A program made the translations under genes and the position numbers. Below are positions 1 through 7,923 of a stretch of DNA of 64,000 nt, piece after piece. Every line of letters begins with the position of its first letter. The first letter of the stretch is position 1. Origin of the DNA: Martelella alba (GTDB taxonomy: Bacteria; Pseudomonadota; Alphaproteobacteria; Rhizobiales; Rhizobiaceae); assembly GCF_006516955.1 (NCBI RefSeq), contig NZ_VHLG01000002.1, positions 372,001-436,000 of the forward strand, given 5' to 3'. Under the pieces are notes generated by a model. The model saw only the letters and a list, made by a program, of their open reading frames with translations. It was not told the origin of the DNA and did no database searches.

Positions 1-774
1 TTAAGCGATGAGCAACGCCAGCAAGGCGTCGAAGCTCTCGTCAAGGCCGGCGTTCCCGTGATTGTCGGCACGGGCGCCGTCAACACCAAATCGGCAGCAA
101 GCCATGCAGCCCATGCTGCCAAAGTCGGTGCCAAGGGCCTGATGCTGATCCCGCGGGTTTTATCGCGCGGCTCCTCGCTCAGCGCGCAGAAGGCGCATTT
201 TTCCGCATTGCTGGAGGCCGGCGCAGGCCTGCCTGCCGTGATCTACAACAGCCCCTATTATGGCTTTGCGACCCGCGCCGAACTCTTCTTCGAACTGCGC
301 GCCAAACACGCCAATCTCGTCGGCTTCAAGGAGTTCGGTGGTAAGGCCGACATGACCTATGCGGCAGAAAACATCACCACCGGTGACGATACGCTGAGCC
401 TGATGATCGGCGTCGACACCGGCGTCTTCCATGGCTTCGTCAATTGCGGAGCCGTCGGCGCGATTACCGGTATTGGCAACGCCCTGCCGCGCGAAGTCCT
501 GCATCTCGTCACGCTTTGCGAAAAGGCTGCCACCGGCGATGCAGCCGCCCGCCGCGAGGCAAAAGAGTTGGAAGACGCGCTGATGGTGCTGTCGACTTAT
601 GATGAAGGCCCTGACCTGGTCCTGCATTATAAATATCTGATGGTGCTGAACGGTGATGAGAAATACCGCCTGCACTTCAATGAAAGCGATGCACTGAGCC
701 CCTCTCAGCAGCGCCATCTCGAAAACCAGTACGCCCTGTTCAAGGCCTGGTACGCGTCGCGCTATCCGGCCTGA
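1..774 (+). CDS. DapA-family (dihydrodipicolinate synthase-like) aldolase/deaminase, 5' end cut off
   Basis: The reading frame is open from the first base, so the N-terminus lies outside the window; 257 residues are visible. The family forms a Schiff base with a 2-oxo acid. The visible YNSPYYG carries the conserved Tyr, and VGFKEFGG carries the Schiff-base Lys. The C-terminal segment with DEGPDLVLHYK and FNESDALS resembles the branch containing 1-pyrroline-4-hydroxy-2-carboxylate deaminases of hydroxyproline breakdown more than biosynthetic DapA; that resemblance is from memory and not certain. No downstream partner on the same strand is visible, since the next gene is a DUF1127 mini-protein after about 260 bp. 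The family assignment is firm, the substrate is not. Confidence 0.8.
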   Translation, partial: LSDEQRQQGVEALVKAGVPVIVGTGAVNTKSAASHAAHAAKVGAKGLMLIPRVLSRGSSLSAQKAHFSALLEAGAGLPAVIYNSPYYGFATRAELFFELRAKHANLVGFKEFGGKADMTYAAENITTGDDTLSLMIGVDTGVFHGFVNCGAVGAITGIGNALPREVLHLVTLCEKAATGDAAARREAKELEDALMVLSTYDEGPDLVLHYKYLMVLNGDEKYRLHFNESDALSPSQQRHLENQYALFKAWYASRYPA

Positions 775-1033
775 CAGAACGGGCCGGCATGACATCAGCA
801 GAAGGGGGCAAGGTTTGTCAGCAGGCTGGGGCCGACCCGGTTCAACGCGACGGCACCGGCGACACTGCCTTCAATTTACGCAGCGTCAGACATGACTTTC
901 GCCCAGCCTTGCGCTGAGTGCATAGACGCCTTGCAGCAAAGCCACTGCCTCGTCGATGAGACCTTCGCTATATGTCAGTCAACACAGATTGATGAGCAAC
1001 AGACTAGGTTGCTCAAGAGACGGAGATTTTACG

Positions 1034-1177
1034 ATGGGCATGGCACGTTCCTTCAACAACTGGGTGAAGTATCGTCAGACCGTCAGCGAGCTCGACCGCA
1101 TGTCGACACGGGAACTGTCGGATCTCGGCATCAACCGCGAAGATATTCGCCGCGTCGCCCGCAAGGCTTCGTTCTAA
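1034..1177 (+). CDS. DUF1127 mini-protein, copy A
   Basis: 47 residues, small, basic and Arg-rich. The LDRMSTRELSDLGI segment followed by RRVARKASF is the hallmark of DUF1127 (YjiS-like) proteins. The ATG at 1034 is preceded by GAGACGGAG; an in-frame upstream ATG at 956 would add 26 uncharacteristic residues and is rejected. In Rhodobacter a DUF1127 protein (CcaF1) is co-transcribed with the CcsR small RNAs and acts in RNA processing and turnover. The same arrangement is seen here, with hairpins carrying CCTCCTCCC loops starting directly after the stop codon. The protein is identical to copy B at 2004. The function here is inferred from that precedent. Confidence 0.9.
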   Translation: MGMARSFNNWVKYRQTVSELDRMSTRELSDLGINREDIRRVARKASF

Positions 1178-1184
1178 GCTTCCC

Positions 1185-1329
1185 CCCGGCCTTCAGGGCC
1201 GGGACATCAATTCGTTGCGACGCACTCCTCCTCCCAGCGTCGCCTCGATATGGTTGACGATACTCCTCCTCCCAATCGTCAATCAACCCAATGACGCCCA
1301 CCGGATCCTCCTCCCCCGGTGGGCGTTTT
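1185..1329 (+). ncRNA. alpha-r14 / cuckoo (CcsR-type) small-RNA array A
   Basis: Four consecutive stem-loops follow the DUF1127 stop codon. A GC hairpin at 1185-1203 is followed by three hairpins that each expose CCTCCTCCC in the loop. They are 1217-1243 (GCGACGC/GCGTCGC, 13-nt loop), 1252-1284 (10-bp stem with one G-U pair, same 13-nt loop) and 1295-1325 (10-bp perfect stem). The loop is complementary to Shine-Dalgarno GGGAGGAGG. This matches the alpha-r14/'cuckoo' RNA family, in which each hairpin is an anti-SD module, usually Hfq-associated and processed from a DUF1127 transcript under stress. Structure and motif are seen directly; processing and targets are inferred. Confidence 0.85.
1295..1329 (+). 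terminator. Intrinsic terminator of unit A
   Basis: Perfect 10-bp stem CGCCCACCGG/CCGGTGGGCG with an 11-nt loop, followed by TTTT. It doubles as the third CCTCCTCCC-loop hairpin of the array. Confidence 0.85.
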
Positions 1330-1391
1330 GCTATTCTACGGACGTCATTCACGGGTTGCGTCGCATGGCTGGCAGGTCAGGCAGGCGAATG

Positions 1392-1634
1392 TCATGAGGC
1401 CCCGCGCCGATTGGCAAGCCGGCGGATTTCCTGCTCGTGAAGCTCCTTGATTTTCTGCTCATTCTCTTCTCGCTGTCGTTCTTCCTGCTCCCGCGTTGCC
1501 TCTGCCCGCGCCGCCGCCGCGGCCCGTTCCTGAGCCTCTCTATCCCGGCGCAACTGCTCGCGCGCCGCGGTATCGATGGACCTTGACCGGGATCTATCGC
1601 CATAAGGCTGAATTGCCATTTCAAAAGCTCCCAT
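1392..1634 (-). CDS. Hypothetical charged coiled-coil protein
   Basis: 80 residues between the two DUF1127 units, on the opposite strand. From about residue 22 it is a continuous Glu/Arg/Gln/Ala-rich stretch (RRDREAQERAAAAARAEATR and beyond), which predicts a single long helix or coiled coil. There is no signal peptide or membrane segment. A start at residue 6 (1619) is also possible, because GGGAG sits 8 nt before that ATG; GGAAG precedes the first ATG equally well. I recognise no family. The alternative frame over the same bases is Arg/Ser-rich and less protein-like. Confidence 0.55.
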   Translation of the reverse strand: MGAFEMAIQPYGDRSRSRSIDTAAREQLRRDREAQERAAAAARAEATREQEERQREENEQKIKELHEQEIRRLANRRGAS

Positions 1635-2003
1635 AGATTACACTTCCACGACCGTAGCCATTGAAACCGCGATAAAAAATTCTTTAATTTTAATGATGCG
1701 ACCGCAGCTGGAACTGAAAATAAAGGACTTGTGTCACGCGCTCCGCCATGCCCTGCGCGGGATATGAGCGAAATATGGCTTTCTCAAATCCACGATCACC
1801 GACAGCGCCTGGCCACAGGGCAGCTCGGGAGGGGCTGCCTGCGTTTTGCGCAGTGTCAGGCGTGGCTTTCACCCAGCCTTGCGCTGAGTGCATAGACGCC
1901 TTGCGGCAAAGCCACTGCCTCACCGATGAGACCTTCGCTATATGTCAGTCAATACAGATTGGTGAGCAACAGACTAGCTTGCTCAAGAGACGGAGATTTT
2001 ACG

Positions 2004-2147
2004 ATGGGCATGGCACGTTCCTTCAACAACTGGGTGAAGTATCGTCAGACCGTCAGCGAGCTCGACCGCATGTCGACACGGGAACTGTCGGATCTCGGCA
2101 TCAACCGCGAAGACATTCGCCGCGTCGCCCGCAAGGCTTCGTTCTAA
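2004..2147 (+). CDS. DUF1127 mini-protein, copy B
   Basis: 47 residues, identical to copy A at 1034 and with the same upstream GAGACGGAG ribosome-binding region. Retention of an identical protein next to a slightly diverged RNA array suggests recent duplication or gene conversion with selection on the protein. Its role is inferred as for copy A: an RNA-associated stress protein co-transcribed with anti-SD small RNAs. Confidence 0.9.
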   Translation: MGMARSFNNWVKYRQTVSELDRMSTRELSDLGINREDIRRVARKASF

Positions 2148-2153
2148 GCTTTC

Positions 2154-2302
2154 CCCTGGCCGTCAGGGCCGGGACATCAATTCGTTGCGACGCACTCCTC
2201 CTCCCAGCGTCGCCTCGATATGGTTGACGGTACTCCTCCTCCCAATCGTCAACCAAACCCAATGACGCTCACCGGATCCTCCTCCCCCGGTGGGCGTTAT
2301 TT
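2154..2302 (+). ncRNA. alpha-r14 / cuckoo (CcsR-type) small-RNA array B
   Basis: Same layout as array A: a GC hairpin just after the DUF1127 stop, then CCTCCTCCC-loop hairpins at 2187-2213, 2222-2254 and 2266-2296. In the second hairpin the arms are GGTTGACGGT/ATCGTCAACC against GGTTGACGAT/ATCGTCAATC in array A. The changed positions form G-U or Watson-Crick pairs in both. In the third hairpin a C-to-T change gives a G-U pair. The loops are unchanged, so selection appears to act on the exposed anti-SD motif and on the fold. Confidence 0.85.
2266..2302 (+). terminator. Intrinsic terminator of unit B
   Basis: Stem CGCTCACCGG/CCGGTGGGCG (one G-U pair) followed by TTATTTTTT. It is also the last hairpin of the RNA array. 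Confidence 0.8.
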
Positions 2303-2409
2303 TTTGTCGAATGGTTAGCCATTGGCAACGTCCGTCCGCTTCTGCCTTTGACAGGCCGCCCGCGACGACTATGTTGAAACCAGCTTCATTCACTATGATC
2401 TGGTTTGCC

Positions 2410-3759
2410 ATGACATTGACCGAAACGTCTCCCCTCACCGCCGCCTATTTTGATTTCCTCAGCCGCTGCAAGACCGGTGTCGAAGTCTGCGACTTCATCC
2501 ATCAAGAAGCGCTGAAGCATGGCTTTGCCGATGCGTCCGCAGTCCATGATGGCGGCAGGCTGAAGATCTCGCTCCGACTGAACAAGCGCTGCGGTATTCT
2601 GTTATCGATTGGCGATTTCGCCAATATCGACAAGGGATTGAAGCTTCTTGCAACCCATGTGGACAGCCCTCGTCTTGACCTGAAGCCCGCCCCGGCGACA
2701 GAGAAATACGGCATTGGCACCTTGCAGACGCGCTATTATGGCGGCGTTCGATTCTATCAGTGGGTCGGCATGCCGCTGGAATTGCATGGCCGTGGCCAGC
2801 GTGCCGACGGCACATCATTTTCCGTCCGCATCGGCCGTGAGGCTGACGAGCCGGTCTTCACCATTTCCGATCTCGCCCCGCATCTGCGCCACCAGCCGGA
2901 GGGCGGACCGAAAAACAGCACGACGATTACCGCCGAACATCTGAACCTGATCTCCGGCCTGCGCGGCAGCGACAGTGAAGCGGGGCGCCCGGCTAAGGTG
3001 TTTGAAACGCTGCTTCAGGCGCTCGATCTGAAGCCGGAAGATTTCGTGACCGGTGAGTTCGAGGCCGTGCCGGCGGTCGCACCGCGCTATATCGGTTTTG
3101 GCGGCGATCTGATCGGCGCCTATGGCCACGACAACCGCTCCTGCACCTTTGCAGCCCTTCATGCCATGTTTGATATCGATGACGAAAACGGCAATTACGG
3201 CTTCGTCTTCACCGACCGTGAAGAGGTCGGTTCGCAGGGCATTCATGGCGCTGATTCCAACATGCTGGAACGCTTCCTTTTCGAGGTGTTCGAGAAATTC
3301 GGTGACAACAATTACTTCCGCCTGCGCCGGGCAATCTCCAATTCGGTGATGGTCAGCGGCGATGTCAATGTCGCCTGCGACCCAACCTGGTCCGGGCCGA
3401 CCGATGAGAACAATAGCGGCCATCTCGGTAAGGGGGTCTGCATTGCCAAATATACCGGCGCGCGCGGCAAACGCGGCGCCAGCGAGGCGGACTCATCACT
3501 TGTTGGCCAGATGCGCAATATCATGATCCGCGAAGGGATCGCCTGGCAGCCGGGCGAACTCGGCAAGGTCGATTTCGGCGGGGGCGGCACGGTGGCGATG
3601 CATTTCACCCGCCAGGGCGTTCAGGTCTTCGACATGGGGCCGCCGGTGCTCGGCATGCATTCGCCGTTTGAAATCCTCTCTACCGAGGACCTGAAAACCA
3701 CCCGCGACGCCTATGCCGCATTCCTGAAAGACTTCACGATCGAAAACCCGATCGCCTGA
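2410..3759 (+). CDS. M18-family zinc aminopeptidase (first of a tandem pair)
   Basis: About 449 residues, usual for bacterial M18 (aspartyl aminopeptidase-like) enzymes. These are cytosolic di-zinc exopeptidases that trim N-terminal residues from peptides. Metal and catalytic motifs are visible: ATHVDSPRLD (His-x-Asp), GHDNRSC (bridging Asp), DREEVGSQG (Glu-Glu pair) and LGMHSPFE near the C-terminus (His ligand). The start is uncertain: the frame is open back to 2290, but family similarity begins near LTAAYFDFLSR, so the ATG at 2410 is chosen; no strong Shine-Dalgarno decides it. A second M18 gene follows 8 bp later, so the two are probably co-transcribed. Confidence 0.9.
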   Translation: MTLTETSPLTAAYFDFLSRCKTGVEVCDFIHQEALKHGFADASAVHDGGRLKISLRLNKRCGILLSIGDFANIDKGLKLLATHVDSPRLDLKPAPATEKYGIGTLQTRYYGGVRFYQWVGMPLELHGRGQRADGTSFSVRIGREADEPVFTISDLAPHLRHQPEGGPKNSTTITAEHLNLISGLRGSDSEAGRPAKVFETLLQALDLKPEDFVTGEFEAVPAVAPRYIGFGGDLIGAYGHDNRSCTFAALHAMFDIDDENGNYGFVFTDREEVGSQGIHGADSNMLERFLFEVFEKFGDNNYFRLRRAISNSVMVSGDVNVACDPTWSGPTDENNSGHLGKGVCIAKYTGARGKRGASEADSSLVGQMRNIMIREGIAWQPGELGKVDFGGGGTVAMHFTRQGVQVFDMGPPVLGMHSPFEILSTEDLKTTRDAYAAFLKDFTIENPIA

Positions 3760-3767
3760 GCGGATGC

Positions 3768-5024
3768 ATGAAAGTGCCAGAAATGAAACTCATTGATTTT
3801 CTCAATCAAGCCGTCAGCCCCTATCACACGGTCACGACGGCAATTGCGCTGCTGGAGACGGCCGGTTTCGAGCGGCTCATCCCGGAAGCTCCGGCAAAGC
3901 CCGGCAAGCATTACACCGTTATCGGTGGCAAGACGCTTTTTGCCTGGATTGCGCCGGAACAGGCCGATGCCTTTCACATCGTCTCTGCGCATACGGATTT
4001 CCCCTCGCTCAGGGTCAAGACCGAGCCCTATATCAGCAGGCTTGGCAGCCACTTCCTGGCCATCCACCCCTATGACGGGCCCAATCTTGCCCGCTGGATG
4101 GATCGTGACCTGAAGCTTGCCGGACGGATCTATGTCAGCGACAAGGGCCGCGTCAGGCCGAAAATGATAGCACCTGACCTTGGCTTTCGCACGATCGGAT
4201 TGCCGACGCATATGTCACCGGGCGGTGATGCGATCAACGCGCAGACCGATCTGCATGCCTTTTTCGGTACCGGCAAGGCGCTGAGCCCTGAAACATTTTG
4301 GGAAATGCTGACCGGCGACGACAACGGCCAGCCGCTGGAGCATGATCTCTATCTGCATGAGGCTGCAGGCGCATCCCATTTTGGCGTTGATGACGGCTTT
4401 GTCAGTTCCGGCCGGCTCGACAATCTGATTTCCTGCTTCTCCGCGCTTTCAGCCCTTGCCGGGACAAAATCGGCAACAGGCAACACTATCCCCATGGTGG
4501 CGCTGTTCGACGCCGAAGAGATCGGCAGCGGCACCTGGCTTGGCGCGAAGTCGCCATTGCTTGAGAACCTGCTGAAGAAGCTCGGCGGCGATGATGTCAC
4601 CGCCATGATCGGCCGTTCCGCTCAGATCTCGCTCGACGTCGCCCATGCGGTGCATCCGCTGACGCCGGAACTGTTCGACAGCCAGAAATCGCCGATGATG
4701 GCTGGCGGGCCGGTTTGCAAATATGGGATTCGCGGAAATTATGCCTATTCCGCCAATCTGATGGCCCAGATCCGGCTGCTGGCCAGCCAGATCGACTGCC
4801 CTCTGCAGCAATTCACCTATCGGGCCGACCGCGGACAGGGCGGCTCACTGGGGCCGCATTCCTCCACCGCCCTTTCGATCCGCACCATTGATCTCGGAGC
4901 GCCGATCTTCGCCATGCATTCGATCCGCGAAGTCTGTGCCGAAGCCGACGTGACCGCGACGACGGGGCTGATTTCCGCCTTTCTCGCCGCATCTGCCTTT
5001 TTCACGGGCTATGACGACGACTGA
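3768..5024 (+). CDS. M18-family zinc aminopeptidase (second of a tandem pair)
   Basis: 418 residues, a paralogue of the upstream gene. It shows the same metal-site series: SAHTDFPSLR (His-x-Asp), SSGRLDNLIS (Asp), DAEEIGSG (Glu-Glu) and FAMHSIREV (His). Similarity to its neighbour is moderate, so the two probably differ in substrate rather than being a recent duplication. An internal ATG at 3783 is an alternative start. The 3' end overlaps the convergent carrier gene at 5009 by 16 bp. Confidence 0.9.
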   Translation: MKVPEMKLIDFLNQAVSPYHTVTTAIALLETAGFERLIPEAPAKPGKHYTVIGGKTLFAWIAPEQADAFHIVSAHTDFPSLRVKTEPYISRLGSHFLAIHPYDGPNLARWMDRDLKLAGRIYVSDKGRVRPKMIAPDLGFRTIGLPTHMSPGGDAINAQTDLHAFFGTGKALSPETFWEMLTGDDNGQPLEHDLYLHEAAGASHFGVDDGFVSSGRLDNLISCFSALSALAGTKSATGNTIPMVALFDAEEIGSGTWLGAKSPLLENLLKKLGGDDVTAMIGRSAQISLDVAHAVHPLTPELFDSQKSPMMAGGPVCKYGIRGNYAYSANLMAQIRLLASQIDCPLQQFTYRADRGQGGSLGPHSSTALSIRTIDLGAPIFAMHSIREVCAEADVTATTGLISAFLAASAFFTGYDDD

Positions 5025-5959
5025 TCAGCAGGCCCGCGGTAGAAACGGCCGAGCAGAAGCGGCGTCAGATACATCGGGATCTGATAGCAGGCGATGAACA
5101 GATAAAGCGGCGCCATGATCGTCGCCGGCAGGGCTGCGAGAAACAGCATATTGTTGCGGTTGCCGGCGGAAATCGCATGGGCGGCCGCGCCATTGCGGCC
5201 AATGCCGCTCTTCATCTGGAAGATATAGGCGGCAATCTGCAGGCCGAAATTGAACAGAAACGCCGCCGCCAGCGGTGCCAGCAGCTGCATGGGTTCTTCG
5301 CGCATCGTCGTGCCGAACGCCGCCATCAGCCCGATGACGGCAAAGGCCATGGCAAAGGCGGAAAGACCGTCAACCGCAATCACATCCCGCTCGCTCAAGA
5401 CCGGTTTACAGAAATGGCGGAGCGCAAAGGCAAGCCCTGCCGCAGAACCGATGATGACAAGCAGGCGCAATGACGAAAACACCACCGCTGACGGCGCACC
5501 AAAGAGCGGCCAGAAGAAAAAGGCCGGGAGAACGGTGAGCGGCAGAAGCGCCGTGCCGACAATCAGAAGCCGGAGCGACGGCGCCGGATCATGACCGGCC
5601 ATCAGCGTCAGATTCGGGCTGCCGGAAATCGGTGAAGCGGCAGCGGCCAGCACCACGGCATTGGCAAGCGGGCCGGAAAAGCCGCAAAGCCGGAAACCAA
5701 GCGCCAGCAGACAGGGCAACGCCACCTGAAACAGAATGACAATGGAGACCGTCGTTTTCAGCCCCGAAAGCCTGCCGATGGCCGCTGAGGGGCCGATGCG
5801 GAAGGCGGCGAGAAACAGCATCACCGCCACGACCTCAGGAATATAAGCCTGCAGCGTCGCGGCAAGCGGCGGCAGGGCGATGCCGACGACAAGCCCCGCC
5901 ACAAGCACGATGCGTCCCTGCCGGGCAAGAAAGGCGAGACAGGGAAAAATCAGGGCCAT
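5009..5959 (-). CDS. BASS-type (bile acid:sodium symporter-like) membrane carrier
   Basis: 316 residues, mostly hydrophobic, with about nine or ten membrane helices and short loops. A small-residue-rich central segment (AAAASPISGSPNLTLMAG) and a late polar helix (SAGNRNNMLFLAALP) resemble the crossing-helix motifs of the BASS/NSS-like superfamily. AGGATAAGCC precedes the ATG. It lies 40 bp downstream of the TRAP large subunit on the same strand, so it is probably the last gene of the catabolic operon and may move the same substrate or a product. The family call is moderate and direction of transport unknown. Confidence 0.6.
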   Translation of the reverse strand: MALIFPCLAFLARQGRIVLVAGLVVGIALPPLAATLQAYIPEVVAVMLFLAAFRIGPSAAIGRLSGLKTTVSIVILFQVALPCLLALGFRLCGFSGPLANAVVLAAAASPISGSPNLTLMAGHDPAPSLRLLIVGTALLPLTVLPAFFFWPLFGAPSAVVFSSLRLLVIIGSAAGLAFALRHFCKPVLSERDVIAVDGLSAFAMAFAVIGLMAAFGTTMREEPMQLLAPLAAAFLFNFGLQIAAYIFQMKSGIGRNGAAAHAISAGNRNNMLFLAALPATIMAPLYLFIACYQIPMYLTPLLLGRFYRGPADQSSS

Positions 5960-5999
5960 GGCTTATCCTGCGGGCGGCTTTGACCTTGAGCAGACGGGC

Positions 6000-7313
6000 T
6001 CAAAGTCCGATCTCGCGCATATGAGATGGCAGCCAGGTCGCCAGATCCGGAAAGGCGATCAGGATAAACACCATCACCACCATGATCATGAACATCGGAA
6101 AGGCCGCCTTGGCGATGAAATTCATCTGGTGCCCGGTCATCCCCTGCATGACAAAGAGATTGAAGCCGATCGGCGGGGTGATCTGCGCCATTTCCACGAC
6201 CACCACGACGAAAATACCGAACCAGATGAAATCAATCCCCGCCTGACGGATCATCGGCTCCACCACGGCCATGGTCAGCACAACGGAGGAAATGCCATCC
6301 AGAAAGCAGCCGAGCACGATGTAGAATACCAGAAGCGCCATCAGCAATTCGAACCGGCTCAGATGCAATGAATTGATCCAGGCGGCCAGCGCCCGTGGCA
6401 GGCCGGTAAAGCCCATGGAGAGCGACAGAAAGGCAGCACCAGCCAGAATGAGCGCAATCATGGCTGAAGTCCGCGTCGCCCCCAGCAGGCTGTCGATCAG
6501 CGACTGGCGCGTCAGCGAGCCCTGCACCGCAGCCAGTACCATGGCGCCGATAACACCGAAAGCGGCGGCCTCCGTTGCCGTGGCAAAGCCGAGATACATC
6601 GAGCCGATGACCACCAGAATAAGGGTCATGACCGGAATGAGGAACCGCGACTGTTTCACCTTTTCAGCAAAGGTCATGCGGGGCTCCGGTTCTGGCCGAT
6701 AGTTTTTCGACAGTTTGGAGATGATGCCGATATAGCCCATGAACAGCGCGGCCAGGACCAGCCCCGGAACAATGCCCGCCATAAAGAGCTTGGTGATCGA
6801 TTCATTGATCGTCACGCCATAGACGATCAGGGTCAGCGATGGCGGGATCATCAGGCCGAGCGTCGCCGCCCCCGCCAGCGTGCCGATCACCAGATGTTCG
6901 GGATAGTTGCGACGCCTGAGCTCCGGCACCGACATCTTGCCGACCGTCATCAGCGTCGCGGCAGACGAGCCGGAAACGGCAGCAAAGACGGTACAGCCGA
7001 CGACATTGGTATGCAAAAGCCCGCCCGGAAGCCTGGCCATCCAGGGTGAAAGCCCCTTGAACATGTCCTCGGACAATCGCGTTCGATAGAGGATTTCGCC
7101 CATCCAGATGAACAGCGGCAGCGCCGTCAGCGTCCAGGAGGAGGAGGATCGCCAGATGATCGTCATCATGGCATCGCCGACGGGACGCGAGGTGAAGAGC
7201 TCCATGCCGAACCAGGCGACGCCGAGTAGCGCCAGCCCGACCCAGACCCCGGAACCAAGAAGAATGAAGAGGACGAAAAGAAAGACGCCGATGGGAAGAA
7301 GTTCGCTGGCCAT
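6000..7313 (-). CDS. TRAP transporter large membrane subunit (DctM-like)
   Basis: 437 residues with about twelve hydrophobic segments, the standard size for a DctM subunit, the ion-coupled channel of tripartite ATP-independent periplasmic transporters. Typical features include SGSSAATLMTVGKM followed by VPELRRRNYP, and IPPSLTLIVYG. It starts 2 bp after the stop codon of the small subunit, so the two are translated together. Together with DctP (7924) and DctQ (7316) it completes an importer for an organic or amino acid. Confidence 0.93.
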   Translation of the reverse strand: MASELLPIGVFLFVLFILLGSGVWVGLALLGVAWFGMELFTSRPVGDAMMTIIWRSSSSWTLTALPLFIWMGEILYRTRLSEDMFKGLSPWMARLPGGLLHTNVVGCTVFAAVSGSSAATLMTVGKMSVPELRRRNYPEHLVIGTLAGAATLGLMIPPSLTLIVYGVTINESITKLFMAGIVPGLVLAALFMGYIGIISKLSKNYRPEPEPRMTFAEKVKQSRFLIPVMTLILVVIGSMYLGFATATEAAAFGVIGAMVLAAVQGSLTRQSLIDSLLGATRTSAMIALILAGAAFLSLSMGFTGLPRALAAWINSLHLSRFELLMALLVFYIVLGCFLDGISSVVLTMAVVEPMIRQAGIDFIWFGIFVVVVVEMAQITPPIGFNLFVMQGMTGHQMNFIAKAAFPMFMIMVVMVFILIAFPDLATWLPSHMREIGL

Positions 7314-7315
7314 GA

Positions 7316-7855
7316 TTATTCCGCCTGCTCCTGATCTTCCGGGTTTTCCGCGATATTGGACTGGCCGGTCAGGATGAGGGTCACCAGATTGTCAACAAAG
7401 GCGAGCGCCAGAAGCACCGCGCCGACCGCAACGGGAAGCTGGACATACCAGAGCAAGGTCGCATCCTGTCCCTGGCTGATATCATGCAGCTTGCGCGACC
7501 AGTAGACGAGCTTGACCGCGTACCATGCCATATAGGTTGATGCCGCTGCAGCGATGGCAAGGCACCAGAATTCGCCGAGGAAGCGAAACCGCCCAAGCGC
7601 CGTCAAAAACAGGTTCACCCGGATATGGGTGCCGTGATTGAGCGCATAGGCAAAGGCGAGAAAGGATGAGGCCGCCATCAGATAGCCGGCATATTCCGCG
7701 CCGCCCGGAAAGATCAGCGCCGACCAGCGCGCCACCATCTGCGCGACGATGACGCCCAGCATGGCGACGAGACAGGCAGAAGCCAGATAGCCGGCAAGAT
7801 GATAAAGACCATCCAGCCCTCTGCGGATTGGATTATTGGGTGAAATTTCGAGCAT
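7316..7855 (-). CDS. TRAP transporter small membrane subunit (DctQ-like)
   Basis: 179 residues with four hydrophobic helices (near residues 18-38, 55-75, 92-112 and 140-160), matching the DctQ fold that supports the large subunit. NHGTHIRVNLF is the usual DctQ loop with His and Arg. GGGGGTAAGGC precedes the ATG. It lies between the binding-protein gene and dctM in the order P-Q-M. Confidence 0.9.
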   Translation of the reverse strand: MLEISPNNPIRRGLDGLYHLAGYLASACLVAMLGVIVAQMVARWSALIFPGGAEYAGYLMAASSFLAFAYALNHGTHIRVNLFLTALGRFRFLGEFWCLAIAAAASTYMAWYAVKLVYWSRKLHDISQGQDATLLWYVQLPVAVGAVLLALAFVDNLVTLILTGQSNIAENPEDQEQAE

Positions 7856-7923
7856 GCCTTACCCCCGACAGATCGGACAACGCCCCGGCGCGCAACAAGC
7901 GCACCGGGTTCTGTGATGGGGTG

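Larger units (their letters stand above)
881..1330 (+). repeat. Direct repeat unit A (leader + DUF1127 + hairpin RNA array)
   Basis: This block recurs almost unchanged 970-974 bp downstream (unit B, 1851-2304). Identity covers a leader of about 150 bp, the whole DUF1127 gene, four downstream hairpins and the terminator. Sequence on either side of the units is unrelated. A TATA-like GCTATATGT about 65 bp before the start codon is kept in both copies and may be part of the promoter, but I see no convincing -35 element. Confidence 0.9.
1851..2304 (+). repeat. Direct repeat unit B (second DUF1127 + hairpin RNA array)
   Basis: Second copy of unit 881-1330. The coding part is identical at protein level. 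Differences lie in the leader and hairpins, and those in the stems keep base pairing, so both copies look functional rather than one being debris. Confidence 0.9.

Noticed and set aside
956-1177. Longer DUF1127 forms starting 26 codons upstream (also at 1926)
   Set aside because: The extra residues are unlike the family and the internal ATG has the ribosome-binding site; the extension lies in the leader.
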